DNA from: Xenopus tropicalis
Lineage: Eukaryota > Chordata > Amphibia > Anura > Pipidae
Assembly (NCBI RefSeq): GCF_000004195.4
Contig: NC_030678.2
Location: 90,860,404 to 90,924,403, forward strand
Direction of reading: 5' to 3'
DNA: 64,000 nt
Part shown: one piece after another, positions 1-12,535 of the stretch
Layout: each line of letters opens with the position of its first letter
How positions within the stretch are numbered: the stretch's first letter is position 1
Program-made: the position numbers and the translations under genes
Notes under the pieces: generated by a model
What the model was told of the DNA's origin: nothing
Database searches by the model: none
The model's input: the letters and a program-made list of their open reading frames with translations, nothing else

Positions 1-97
1 GAATCTGCTAAGTAGATTTTTTTTAGGATCATAGCACAAGGAGCTTATTCTCCACTAGTATATATCAGGTGAAAAGAAGATCCCATATATAAAATAA

Positions 98-253
98 GGC
101 CTGGGACTGGGATTTAAAATAGGTCCTGGCATTTGAACGACACAGAGACCCCAGCAAACCCCCGCCAGCCCACTAAATTGTAACTGTGTATGGCATCTTA
201 CAGCAGCCCCACTGGCATTTGCAAGAACCCACAGATTGCTAGTCCATGCCTGA
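98..253 (+). repeat. dispersed repeat family G, copy 1
   Basis: A diverged block beginning ggactgggatttaaaatagg and continuing through 'cctggcattt' and 'ttacagcagcccc'. It recurs at 14,975-15,110, 53,382-53,490 and 57,073-57,205, all in the same strand sense. The class is unknown, and no terminal repeats are evident. Confidence 0.6.
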
Positions 254-800
254 ATGAAATGTGCTGAAAGGGGTTGTTCACCTGTCAACAAAAAGTGCAT
301 AAATACAAATTTTCCGAGTAGTCCAGATCAGCGACAAACATTCAGTGCCAGTACTAATTGCCATCACATCACAGTAAGTCACCTCTACATTCAGCACTCT
401 GAAGCAAACACATTGGACTTTCAAGCTGCTGGCTAAATAGTCAACCCATAATCAACCCCAACCCACCCTCTCCAGACCTGCCAGCTATCATGGGGCCTGC
501 TTTGCCTGTCACCACGAAGAGACTAAAGCAGCCAATAGACCTCTTTAACCAGTGCTCAGTACTGGTAGATGGTCAACAAGAATGTCAAAAAGGCCGCTCC
601 TCGTAACTTAAAGAGCCCAAATTTAGAATTTTAAATAAAACTATTGGCTCCTCTAGTGCAGAGAATGCTATTGCATACCCTAGGCAGCCTCAGGGCGGCA
701 CTAGGGGTCAAAACGCCCCTATTGGCACCCTGCCCTTGTGACTATGGGCAAATTCTCCTGTTGCCCAATTATAAAAGTTGCCTGTGTAACTTGCTGTGTA

Positions 801-849
801 TGGAATCTATTATCCAGAATACTCAGGACCTGGGGTTTTCCAGATTTGG
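801..849 (-). repeat. fragment of the TA-flanked MITE family (see 57,594)
   Basis: About 49 bp matching the reverse complement of the right end of the element at 57,594-57,921 (attatccagaat, then caggacctggggttttccag). Confidence 0.6.
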
Positions 850-894
850 CATACAAAAAAATAGGTTTTATGCATAGTGTGGGACCAAGATTTA

Positions 895-1056
895 GGGTGA
901 AGACACATGGAGCTACTTAGTAGCAGCTACTTGTCACGGCTACTAAATCCCAGAAAATACCCTGCCATAGACAATAAGGCCACTGCTAAAACACATGTAG
1001 AAATGTCTGTAGCCACGACAAGTAGCTGCTACTAGTAGCTCTGTGTGTCTTCACCC
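895..1056. mobile_element. MITE, PIF/Harbinger-like (TTA target duplication)
   Basis: 162 bp with long terminal inverted repeats: gggtgaagacacatggagct at the left, the complement ending tgtgtcttcaccc at the right. Both sides are flanked by TTA (892-894 and 1,057-1,059). The three-base TWA duplication is typical of PIF/Harbinger. No coding capacity. A related chimeric copy is at 47,783-47,964. Confidence 0.75.
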
Positions 1057-1444
1057 TTAATGTGGGGTTTGGGTACACCCCAGCCCTGCAGTTTGAGGAG
1101 GCATTCATTCCATCAAAGATCTTGGGTAGGCATTCACAGATTCCAGAAACAGGTAAAATAACTGTAAATCTATATTCCAATACAAGTAGGACAGAAAACA
1201 GACTTACGTATTTTGTGCCCAAGCACCTTTTTGGACAAGAGGTCTCGATATTTTGAATTATCATACCTCAAGTAAACAATCATTTAACATTATTGCCATC
1301 AATATGGATTACTAATAGTTGGGAACAAATACTGTTTAATTATTTTAATTATTGTTTGCAACTCTTTCTTCCATAATGTTGCCACACTATTCACTGGGTG
1401 TGCAGGAAATTTTGACAATAGTTTGAATTTTCCACCTAGTCCCT

Positions 1445-1548
1445 TGTGTAGGTGTGGCTAGCAGGTGGCATACAGCCCCTAAAATCTTCTTACCTGAGGC
1501 TGGGTTCTTTTTGACCCACAAATCCAGGCCTAGTCACAACAGGTTGTT
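1445..1548 (+). repeat. decayed direct repeat, unit 1
   Basis: A block running 'gtgtaggtgtgg...ggtggcatacag...cctgaggctgggttc...acaaatccaggcctagtcac' that recurs, diverged, at 1,910-1,995. Old local duplication or two fragments of one repeat family. Confidence 0.45.
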
Positions 1549-1909
1549 TTAAGCTAAGGATGCTATCTTTTAATTTCTACCTTGGGTATATATATGGAAA
1601 GTCACCAGCTAAAAGTTTCATGCAGTTGGAGCTAGCACAATAACAGCAAGCAGGCAGGTGCCATTTTGTTAAGTTCAAGTTTTGTCTTGCCCACAATTAT
1701 GGAGGGTGGAGGAATGTAAGGAGTTCAGTGACATCTATGAAGTGCTGAATGCATAGAGGCAGGGCAGCCAATAAATGACTGACAGTTCAGATTTTTAAAA
1801 ACATTTTAACAGGATATACCTGTTACCGTTTATGTGTTGGAGACAGGTCCTTTTTAATTCATTAATGTACATAGCAGGATATAAATGCTTGTAAAACTGA
1901 AAAACTGAT

Positions 1910-1995
1910 GTGTGTAGTGGTGGCATACAAGCAAACAAAATTTTTATCTGAGGGTGGGCTTCCTACAAATCAGGCCTGGTCACACCAGGTTATTG
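1910..1995 (+). repeat. decayed direct repeat, unit 2
   Basis: Second copy of the 1,445-1,548 block, sharing 'tggcatacaa', 'ctgagggtgggctt' and 'aaatcaggcctggtcacac'. Confidence 0.45.
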
Positions 1996-2682
1996 GGTTG
2001 TTGGTGGGACTTTCAGGTTGGACAGACCAGCTGCAGTTCAATATATTGCACATTGGTTTGTCAAAACTGGCCACATGAGGTGCCACACATGAAAAGATGA
2101 TCGGAATCAGCCAAATTATGTAAACAAATCTGGTAAAGGTATCCACCCAAAAATAGAGTTTTGCATAATTAAAGAGGTAGTGTTAATTCCATGCAATGTT
2201 CAAATATACATATCAATTTTTAAATGGTTTTAATGTATTTGTAATTTTAATTGCTAAGAAAACATTTTACATTCTTTATGCTCATGCTTTTGATGGCTAT
2301 AACAATGTTGCAAGCCAGCTGATACAAACTGTACATGGGTAGCCTTGTCTACTGTTACATTGTTTTTTGTGTAAGACAGAGAACAGAAAGGGAAAAACAA
2401 ATACTGCTTTTGGCTGCAATTGCATACTTATTTTATGCCACCTACCTCTGTACGCATATAGAAATATTATTTTTGCACATCCATTTTAAAATTTCATGCA
2501 TAAAGGATGGGGTTCCAATCTAGGGGAAATAAATGTCAAAACTGTGACACTCCAGCTATTTATAATGGCAAAAGTTGTAGTACAGCAAAAGGGGTACAGC
2601 TTTTACATTTTTTTACCATTCGTACACAATATAAAACATCTTTGGTGCTTTTATTAACATTTTCTTTAAGGGATCCCTTTAA

Positions 2683-3160
2683 AGGAGACAAATTGGATAA
2701 ATGGATAAAAAACATCATTTTGTAGGCAATTATGAATAATATACGGTGCTGGTTTCACTTTGGTTCTAAAAATGAATCCTATCTGTAAAAATGGCCCCTT
2801 TATTGGAGCTGGATATAGATCTTATCAGTTCTCTGTCTGTGTTTCAAATGATTGGTGGGTTTGTCCTAACGGTCCCTGCCAGAAGCACAGCAGGAGGAGA
2901 GCCAAACACAGACTTGCACTCACACAAGCAAAGACAGGCTTCGGTTCCCTATCAGGTCAGCCTAGCTGCTGATTGGTTCAGCTCCCCTGCACATCCAGAG
3001 AATTCAGCCAGCAGGAAATAGATTAGATGGGTGGGACTATTGGGGTTTTGGGGGAATTTCTCAATCAGTCTGAAACCAAACTTTTTTAAGCACAATACTT
3101 CTATTTTTAGAGGAGTATAATTCAATGGTACATTCTTAATTTTTATATGATATGTCTCCT
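2683..3160. mobile_element. MITE with TTAA target duplication
   Basis: It begins AGGAGACA after TTAA (2,679-2,682) and ends TGTCTCCT before TTAA (3,161-3,164). 478 bp, noncoding. TTAA duplications are shared by piggyBac and Kolobok elements, so the superfamily is not assigned. Confidence 0.75.
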
Positions 3161-3835
3161 TTAATTTGTGGGGTCCAGGGAGAAGGCCCCTCAGTGCCCT
3201 ACTCTGTAAGCATCCCCTAATTAGCACACAGAATTACTTACCTTTATCAATACTAGAGTCTAATGTATGATTAACTAGTTTTTTAATTTCACTGCTTGAT
3301 ACACTTTGATCAGTCTCTTGTCATTGTGTCCTGATGGGCTTCAGAGAAGTTTCACAGGTCACTGTTATGCAAGCCTTGTCCTAAAAATAAAAAATAGATA
3401 AGAGTCAGGATGCAGCTGAGGCAATGATTATTGTGAACAATGTTTATATACTGGTAAGGTCATTAGTCCAGGAACACAGCTGTTGGATGCAGCATAAGCA
3501 CATACAGTGGTATGCTTCAGATGCTGGAAACATTATTTATCAACAACTGGCTGTCTGAGGATTTGCCTGCTTAGATAATTGTCATGACTTGTAGAGGCAG
3601 CCATACCAATTGTATGTAAGCAGTAAAAAGAAAGTTGTGCAGGTGAATTGGTCCACCTGATCAGTAAATAATAAAATTAAATCAATAAAGCTTCTCCATC
3701 AGAATTCTGCATTGAAATCTGCTTTTCAAAAACACAAACATATTTCTTTATATTTAATTTTGAAATTTCACTTGGGGCTAGCCATATTCTTCATTTCCTA
3801 TAGTGCCACAGCCATGTGACCTGTGCTCTAATAAA

Positions 3836-4206
3836 CGTCAGTCACACTGTACTGCTGAGCTGCAAGTTGGAGTGATATCACCCCCCTCCCAGCAGCCGAT
3901 CAGCAGAACAATGGGAAGGTAGCAAAGATAGCAGCTTCCGTAGATATCAGAATAGCACTCAATAGTAAGAAATCCAAGCCCCCGCTTGGGACTCCTCCAG
4001 TTACATGGGAGTAGGAGAAACAATAGGTTACCTGAAAGCAGTTCTAATGTGTAGCACTGGCTCCTTCTGAAAGCACAGACTCGGGCACAATGCACAAAGA
4101 TGGCTGCCTACACACCAATATTACTACTAAAAAAAATACATTTCTTGGTTCAAGAATAAAATTCTTTTTATTTAAAAATAAAAAGTATACCATAAAAATC
4201 ATACCT
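3836..4206. mobile_element. partial MITE, TTAA type
   Basis: I recognise the right half (accaatattactactaaaaa, then ttggttcaagaataaaattc and ataaaaatcatacc) as a common Xenopus MITE ending at TTAA (4,207-4,210). The left end is diffuse. Confidence 0.5.
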
Positions 4207-4210
4207 TTAA

Positions 4211-4542
4211 AGTGATACTGACACTAAAAAACTACTCTTCAAAATATGAATGTACATTTAAAGTAACATATATCGTATGTTATTTTTTTGCTTATAGGGC
4301 TGCTTTTGTAAGTAATTGTTACTTTGAGTTCCTGACTTTTCCTTCTCAACCTGTCGGTTATAGCTTCTAAAGCTAACGGACTACTGCTGCACAAATATGG
4401 CAGAGCCCTCATGGAGGAACATGGGGGATCGGAGAGGTAATGTAAAAGCCTCAGGTAAATACTTTTAAGGAAAAATTATAAATAACATGCAAAGACAATG
4501 TTCTGATAGATATGAAAAAGGTTTAATTTCTGGTGTCAATAC
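4211..4542. mobile_element. MITE with TTAA left flank, abutting the previous element
   Basis: It begins agtgatactgacactaaaaa directly after the TTAA that ends the previous element. The right end keeps ctggtgtcaata, a decayed complement. No coding sequence. Confidence 0.6.
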
Positions 4543-5643
4543 ACCATACACATTGTAATCCGCTCATTTAGTCCTTGCTATTTCTTAAGCTAAACAGGGC
4601 AAACAGGAAAACTGAAGCTACTCAACTTTTGGTCCTTGCATATACAACCCCCTCACTTCAACCCTTTGTCAGCGGCATTTCTGGGGCTGATGCCGGCCCC
4701 TTTTACCCGCTTCGAACTTTCCTCTTCCACGATGGAGTGGGTCCTGCTCTCTGCACTAGAAAAGCAGAATTTCCATTTCTAAAAAGGGAAATTCGGTTCT
4801 TAAAGTTACCATAAGCAGCTTTTTGTTCTCACCTTGCCTCATGGCAGGAGCGGCACTGCCCTTTGTTGTGACTGTTTTGCCTAACAGATAAGCAGGAGTC
4901 AATTATGGAGTAGCTTTAATATCTATGTTTCTCTTAAAGCATTTCAATCTTGAGGTTACATGTTTATATTTATACACATTTGTTAACATTCTTTCTTTTT
5001 AGACTCATTCTTATTCACAGTTTTCCTGATTGCTAGGGCTGTTGGTACCTAGAACCCAAATAACAGTTATAATTCCTGTATGGAAAACCACAGAAAATGA
5101 CCAATTGTAAACTGCCTTAGAAATTACTGTCAATGTAATCCTAATTGTTTATTTCAACACGACCTTAAGTAACAGAATCCTGATAGGAGATTAACAATCA
5201 CCCCACAATGAGTGTAAAGTGCACAGAACAGGGCAACAAACCAATGGTATGCACTGTGGTATTGGAGTATATTATTAGCCAAGGTAGACACATCACCAGG
5301 CTGTGATAACCTGTCTTGACACGGTTGTCTTATCAGTGACACTGCAAACACGTGTATAGTAATATATAAACACAACCTTTGAAGCCATGTGGTGATGTGG
5401 AGAAAGGGCAAATTAACTTGCACTTGTACTTTTATATATGCTCAGCTAGTTCCAGCCAAACAGTTATATAACATATGTATCTATAACTATAACTATATAC
5501 ATTCTCGATATATGCACTATTCCTAGGATAGCAGCTTTAAGGGGCAGCCCTCAAGTGCCTATATTGAAGAAAAATTGGGGTGTCAAAAATGAATTCCCCC
5601 CCAGCTTGCCACTGGACAGTTTCAAATGAATGAGGTGGTGAAA

Positions 5644-6233
5644 TTGAGGGGGGTCACTCCTCTTTTCATGATCACCCATTGGCAGACTCTGCTACTCCTT
5701 GTAGATTGTAAGATCTTTTGGGCAGGGCTCTTTTCACCTCTTGTATCGGTTATTGATTGCTTTATATGTTACTCCGTATGTCCAATGTATGAAACCCACT
5801 TATTGTACAGCACTGCGGAATATGTTGGCGCTTTATAAATAAATGTTAATAATAATAATGGTACTATGCATGTGCTGATCACCAATGGGAAGGAGGAATG
5901 ACCATTGTCTAGAATTGCATATATATACAGAAACACTAAAAAAAAACTAAATCCCAAATTCTGCCTCGGGCTACATTGTCTGCCACAAATCGTCGCATGA
6001 GCAGTACACAAACTGTACTGCACATGTGCCAGTTGCTAAAGGGGGAGGTCCCATTAGTCCAGTGCCTAGCCCTGGTTTGAATTAAGAAAAAAACTAAAAT
6101 TAAAAAAACCAATGTTATTTAGAAAGAAATTCTTGCCAACAGAATGAATATGGAAGTATGGTTAGTTGTTTAGAGAAGCAAAAAAAATATTGTCCTCCAA
6201 ATTCAAATAAAAAGCAATTATTTATCTTGGCAC
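5644..6233 (+). repeat. 590-bp recent tandem duplication, copy 1
   Basis: Identical to 6,234-6,755 at an offset of 590 bp except for at least one substitution (aggaggaatg/aggaggactg) and a 68-bp segment (5,954-6,021) missing from copy 2. It includes a LINE 3' tail at 5,690-5,859. Confidence 0.93.
5690..5859 (+). mobile_element. LINE 3' tail (L2/CR1-type), copy 1
   Basis: Runs from 'ccttgtagattgtaag' through 'gggcagggctctt' to 'ggcgctttataaataaatg' and an (AAT)n end. This is the characteristic 3' end of non-LTR retrotransposons in amphibians and fish. Only the tail is present. Confidence 0.7.
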
Positions 6234-6755
6234 TTGAGGGGGGTCACTCCTCTTTTCATGATCACCCATTGGCAGACTCTGCTACTCCTTGTAGATTGTA
6301 AGATCTTTTGGGCAGGGCTCTTTTCACCTCTTGTATCGGTTATTGATTGCTTTATATGTTACTCCGTATGTCCAATGTATGAAACCCACTTATTGTACAG
6401 CACTGCGGAATATGTTGGCGCTTTATAAATAAATGTTAATAATAATAATGGTACTATGCATGTGCTGATCACCAATGGGAAGGAGGACTGACCATTGTCT
6501 AGAATTGCATATATATACAGAAACACTAAAAAAAAACTAAATCACATGTGCCAGTTGCTAAAGGGGGAGGTCCCATTAGTCCAGTGCCTAGCCCTGGTTT
6601 GAATTAAGAAAAAAACTAAAATTAAAAAAACCAATGTTATTTAGAAAGAAATTCTTGCCAACAGAATGAATATGGAAGTATGGTTAGTTGTTTAGAGAAG
6701 CAAAAAAAATATTGTCCTCCAAATTCAAATAAAAAGCAATTATTTATCTTGGCAC
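6234..6755 (+). repeat. 590-bp tandem duplication, copy 2 (68-bp deletion)
   Basis: 522 bp, joined head-to-tail to copy 1 with no spacer. Near identity implies a very recent event or an assembly artefact from two haplotypes. Confidence 0.93.
6280..6449 (+). mobile_element. LINE 3' tail, copy 2 (in the tandem duplicate)
   Basis: Duplicate of 5,690-5,859 carried by the 590-bp tandem duplication. Confidence 0.7.
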
Positions 6756-6787
6756 TTTATAATTAAATGTTAATAATAATAATAATT

Positions 6788-6950
6788 TATTATTATTACT
6801 AAAATTTATTTATAAAGTGCCAACATATTCCGCAGCGCTGTACAATAAGTGGGTTTCATACATTGGACATACAGAGTAACATATAAAGCAATCAATAATC
6901 GATACAAGAGGTGAAGAGAGCCCTGTCCAAAAGAGCTTACAATCTACAAG
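6788..6950 (-). mobile_element. LINE 3' tail, inverted copy
   Basis: Reverse complement of the same tail, starting at a shared (AAT)/(ATT) junction and ending at caatctacaag. Together with 6,280-6,449 it forms a long inverted repeat with a spacer of about 340 bp. Confidence 0.7.
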
Positions 6951-7052
6951 TACTTGTTTAGTGGTATCTAGAGAAGTGAGGTAATGAAAAGAAACAAATT
7001 GGCATTTCCCAGGTAGGACTTCTGGGATGTGTTGTTTAAAAGGCATCTCCAC

Positions 7053-10000
7053 CTAAACATGTAGAGGCCCATTTATCAACATTTTGATTTCCATAGCTTT
7101 AGAGCTCTTTGAAACCATGACTTAATTCTATTTAACTAAAACCACAAATGTGTAGTCATTTATTAAAAGATTCAAATTGAAAAAGCATAAACTAATTAAA
7201 TTACAGAACAAAAAACCGAAAGAACAGAAAAACCACAATTTTTTTGTGTTTTTTTTTTTTTGCATTTTTTTACAAATCTTCATGGAATTACTAAGGAAAC
7301 AACCCCCCAAAAATCCTCTAAAACCACAAATTAAAAAATGATTGTTACAATTTGCCTAGGACAACTCCCATTTACTTCTTGATGATCTCGACATTTTAGC
7401 ACAAAAAATATGAATGTTAGTAATTCGGACCCTTACTTTCTTTTCAATTAAGAAAATTGAACAATTTTCCATATATATTAATTACAAATTTTAAGTGATT
7501 TTCTGTAATTAAGACTAAAGGCAGTATTTCTCTGTCCCTATCTGCTGGTTATATTTGATGAACATACCTAGAACAGAAATAATTATTGCTAGTATCACAA
7601 AACAGGGTTAAACTAATGCTGCTTTCAGTTGCAATTATATTTACAGGTAATGTTAAAGCCATTACAAAAATGTTCTTAGAATCACATTTTCTTTATGCAT
7701 TTCTTATACAAAAAACTACTTTTATATACTTATTAACAAAATTAATTACAAGATGCAACCCTAAGCACAAGTTGCCCTAATGGCTCATTTACATTTGCAA
7801 GCTAAGTGGGGTAACTTGTGCTTGTCCCTGCAGTAAAAGCCACTTTCATTAAAGGTACTTTCGGCAAAACGCACTCTTTGTACCTTCGTATTTGGACTTT
7901 GAGTCACTCAGTGCTTTCTGCCTTCCATTCCGTCAATAGGTGCAACACACTTGTGCAGAAAGAAAAGGACACATGTCACTTGTAGGCAAACACTGGAAAT
8001 GACACCAGACATACTTAGATTATATTTGGCACTACTGTGTTCAATTTGGGACAAAGCGCTTAGTTGTGTTCATTTTGGTGATGCGATGGACAAGAGAGTT
8101 GAGTCAAGAGAGTTGTATTTGCATCTGCAATGAACTGGAAAAAATGTGTTTTAGATCTTGCTACAACCAGCCCATATCACCAGGACTGCTATATATTAAA
8201 GATTGTCTAAAGGTGGTCATACACAAGCAAATAAAAGCTGCTGACTCAGTCTGGAGGGTGGCTAGGTTTGCTACCTTTGCTTCCTTCACAATCCAGACAG
8301 GGGACAAAAGCCAATAACATCATCAAGTCGAGGCCCAGTGACATTGGGGATAGGTCAATGAACATTTTTGGTGGGGTTATGATGTGGTGGCCAATTGGGA
8401 CAGGCCTGCCAAGTTTTCAGACTTCTGAAAACTGGTCAGGCAGACTTGAACCTGACAGCATCCTGTGTAAAAACCAGACTGCCTCAGTGGCGTAACGATA
8501 GAGGAAGCAGACCGCATAGTCACACTTCCCAGTTGCCCCCTTACCTTGACAGTGGCCGGGGAGCGGGAGATGCAAGCAACGAGGCAAGTGGGTAGTGGGG
8601 GGTGGGGCTGGAAGGGGTGGATGTGTGTGCCAGGCCCTGTAGGGGGGCCTGGTGCCATGTACGTACGCCACTTGACTGCCTGATTTAAAACGGTACCAGT
8701 GCCAACCCTTTATAGAACACACTGATAACCTTCAGATCCAGATATCGGCCAGACAAGTTTAAAATTCCTGTTGGCCGAGGAGCACTTTGGCACATTACCA
8801 AATGAACGGTTCTGCCAATGTATTGCTACCTTAACCCAGGCTATTCTCCAGCATAATAATCAGCACTGCCCAATAATTACTCTGTTTTCACTATGGAATT
8901 TTTCAGCCATATTTTACACAGCAGTTAATCTCTTTCTTGGCAGAACCTTGAAGGGTAAGTGAACTTGCCTATACTGAGATTATTTCGCCTACTGAGATTA
9001 TTTTCAATGCTGTTGAATATCTGCGATTGTGGGACCAATTTCTGCATAGATCTTATATCTACATTGGGTAGCACACACCTGACATTTGGTCTTTCAGCTC
9101 AATGCAATATATTGGAAGAGGTTAATAAATGATTATTATAGTATTGTTTGTGTAATCCTATTGAGAACTTTTGGCACTACCTTCAGTTTTAGCAAAAAAA
9201 GGGTAAAAGAGGAATTAATGGTTCATTGTGAGAAATATTTAGCCCCCCTTCCTCCCATCAGCAGACTAAACCCACAACCGCATAGTTAATTTCCAAACAG
9301 ATCCTTATGTAGGGCTGTCTACCATTTTTACTTGGTAAAAAAATTAATGCCTAATCTTGCTTACTTTGTATAAGATCATAAATTCCACCTTTCCTTATAT
9401 CTCCTCTACTCCTTAACCGTGAATCCATCTTTACATATTATCGCAACTATCTTGAACAATGACAAAACCTTTATTTAACATTTGGCAATCAATACCTAAG
9501 TGAACATTTTATAAGCAAATTTCACCATCAATGTTCTCAGTATTTAAAATACCGTCAGCAACTGTGCCACTTCTCTCTCAAGCACTCTCTGTAGCTTCTC
9601 AAATATCCAGCTCTCAAACCTCCATCTACCAGTTCAGACAGATATTCAACATCTACCCTAATTTATTCACCAGTGCCTGTATTGCTTACTTGATTAATGA
9701 CCTGCTACCCCTACTTGTTTCAGGGACCTTAGTACTTTTGTAGAAGATAGCAATATGTGCCCCCTTTTTTCTCACCTGTAAGACTTTTATGGGGTTATGT
9801 AAAAGGCACTAAGTTTGCCCAGGAGCAGTAACCTATAGCAACCAGTCAGCATATAGTAATTATTGGTCACCTGTTTAAAAGCAAACATCTTATTGGGTGG
9901 AATTATTGGTGGAATTGTCTCCAGTGTCATTGAAATCACTGCACCCTACAGTTCTTCCCTTGCCTCTCTGGAATCTGGCACTGCTGTGGCACCTACAACT

Positions 10001-11600
10001 GAATCATTAGCCCCATTATCTAGGTCCCATTAACATAAGTTACTTGTCACCGAATCCTACTGCCCCAGGCTGTTTTCACGCCCCTATCTTATATATAGTG
10101 TTCCAGATGAGGAGGGCACCTGATCATCTGTCTCATAGGACTACAAGATGCACATTAATATAGTAAACACTACAACATCTCCACTGATTCTGCCCCAAGG
10201 TTTTCCACTAATACTATGCTAAAAGAAACTTTTTCCTAGGGGCACACACTGGCACAGTATATGGCCCTAATTCTAATTCATTTTCTCACTACTACATTCG
10301 TTTGCAAGAACCGTTTATGTTTTTAAGATTTAATCTTCTTTAGCCTCTTATTGCCTGCCTTACCCCTCCACCTCCTTTAGGCTATAACCTCTCTCGCAAG
10401 ACAGGCAGACATCCATGCACTAAGGCATGCTTATGTGGAAATATTACAAAAGGCAATTCTTGTAAATATTAGGGTGTTTTTAGTGTTTGCACATTCCAAC
10501 ACACAGTCCAACAACACGTCTTATGAAACAAGTGAAAATGAGTCAAGCTACAATAACCCTTTCAGCAGTAAATGTGCTTTTTTGAGCTTGAGACTTTATA
10601 GGCTGGAAAAAACGATTTCCCTGAGTCTGTGTGCACTCCTGATGCACTGAATAACTATGTAGACTGTACACTCCATAGGTGAGAAAAAAAACCCAAAACA
10701 AACAAAACCAAATCACAAAAGAGATTTAACATGTTGTTTGGGATTCCAACAGATCATTCTTCCCTTCTATCCCATTTACCATAATGCATTAACAAATAAC
10801 ACTGGGGGGTGCTGCCTAGCACAAACAAATTAATACGAATAGGCTAAAGTCTAGGGTCAAAAGAATGGTGGAATCAAAAGGACATAGAAAATGGGAAAGT
10901 GGGAATGGGAATTTGCTCTGTTTATATGCCAACTAAGGAATCTAAGAAATTATCAGTTTTATAATTTTAACTTATATTGCTGGGTTTTATTACAATTCTA
11001 TATAGTACAAATATAATAAGTAGAAGAAATGGAGCACTCCTAAGGAACTTCAGTACATAAAGAAAAGGTTGTGCTGATTTAGCTGATGTTTCAAAGAGAC
11101 GTTTATAAAGACTCTCTATGACATGTCATGAGAGAAAGGACAGAAATGTTGGTTAAATCAATAGAACCTTTTCTTTAAGTACTTAACTCAAGAGTGCTCT
11201 ATTCCTTTTACTTATGAATTATCCCAGTGTTTATGGAGTGCGCAGATACTTTCTAGCTGTTACAGATACAGCTGTCACTGTCCCAAAGGATTTTTTGAGA
11301 TACCTCAGAAAATTACATACAAACTTGGTTCCTGGTTCCTTGGGTTAATTTTATTCAATTGCTTAGAAGATAATGAGTTATTTTGGGATGCGGATTCTTA
11401 AAACGTTTCTTTTTCAGCCATCTAAATATAATAAACCCATAGAAATACAAGTTTAGAAAATTTAATCTGTGATATTCCAAGAAATAGGTGTTTGCAATAT
11501 ATAACTGAATGTAAAAGTTTTGTCACCCCTTGTCAAAACACTTACTTAATTATGTTAATAAAAAGTAAGTTATCAACATATTTTCAAATATAAATGCACA
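7053..11600. other. intergenic, mostly unrecognised
   Basis: Apart from the 8,485 transposon and a decayed 'gcaacca' repeat near 9,830-9,900, I see no gene or known repeat. Frames are short and without family resemblance. Confidence 0.6.
8485..8673. mobile_element. non-autonomous DNA transposon with CAGTGGCGTA ends
   Basis: Terminal inverted repeats cagtggcgta and tacgccacttg enclose GC-rich sequence. CAGTG...CACTG ends suggest a hAT-like element, but I see no clear 8-bp target duplication. Confidence 0.55.
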
Positions 11601-11619
11601 GTTACATTTTTTTTAGCAA

Positions 11620-12150
11620 ATTTTAATAAAACATAGGAAAAAAACTAAAATAGTACTTGCAGCATGTGCAAAAGTTTGGACACCCTTCGACCATTTTCCA
11701 CTGTTCTGACTCAATTAACTTATTAGCCATTAGGAGTTGCCTCCTGTTGACAACTGTAGAACTTAATAAAATCTCTGACACCCTAAACTTCGAGCTGTCA
11801 TTCAACAACCATGGGCTCCTCTAGTAGGGTTGCCACTTGGCAATTCCTCTGAATGAGGATTAGTGACATAACTACACCAAGCAGCTGAGGGTGACTGCTG
11901 GGCCTCCTGAAGAATTTTTTGCAGGGGAGACTCCACTGGTGAGGATCTGAAAATGAAGCTAATTGATGCCTACAACAAAACTCTTTGGCCAGAAAGGCAG
12001 AGCCCTCATATGACTGCAAATGACCAACATAAAGGTTTGGCTGACATGTCCAAACATCTGACACATCTTGCCAACTGTGGATTCATTATGCTTTGGAGTT
12101 GTGTGGCAGCCAGTGGCACAGTAAACATTGTACATTTAAAGTAAGCGTTC
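11620..12150 (+). pseudogene. decayed Tc1/mariner-like transposon
   Basis: It resembles amphibian Tc1-like elements: a gtgcaaaagtttggacaccc end at 11,666, the 'ccatgggctcctctag' leader, 'tgaagctaattgatgcctac', and near the right the transposase stretch G-F-I-M-L-W-S-C-V-A-A-S-G-T (Tc1 GSVMLWGCFAASGT). Large internal deletions and stops make it non-functional. Confidence 0.7.
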
Positions 12151-12367
12151 CCAACTGCCGGGCCATGAACCGTGCAAAACCGCGCCACCTCTGGTCCTGG
12201 CTACAGTCTATAATAGCTTTAAAGACAATGAAAATGGCCCAAATAACCTGCAACCCAAGCTACCCGATACGTTACACAGCGTCACGCATATGGCGCATCA
12301 TCGTCATGATAACAGCTGTGCGAAGCCCAGGAAGCTTTCTACTAATTTGCGACAATGACCAAAATAC

Positions 12368-12535
12368 TTAAAGGGGTTGAGTTTTAGTATGATGTAAAGA
12401 GTGATATTCTGAGACAATTTGGAATTGGTCTTCATTTTGTATTATATGTAGGTTTTTAATTATTTCAGTTTTTGTTTGGAGTTTTAGCAACCAAGGTTTG
12501 AATGAAAAAGTGATAAATGAATAGGCAAGAGTATG
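12368..12535 (+). mobile_element. partial MITE, family with aaggggttg ends
   Basis: Starts at TTAA-aggggttgag, then 'ttttagtatgatgtaaagag' and 'caattggtcttcatttt', matching elements at 16,795-17,165 and 27,099-27,540. Truncated at the right. Confidence 0.65.

Noticed and set aside
5626..6428. Two near-identical 64-70 codon ORFs as paralogous small genes
   Set aside because: Both are translations of the LINE 3' tail within the tandem duplication.
11953..12144. Short ORF with transposase similarity as a host gene
   Set aside because: Most of the transposase is deleted and the catalytic residues cannot be placed; best explained as a Tc1-like relic.
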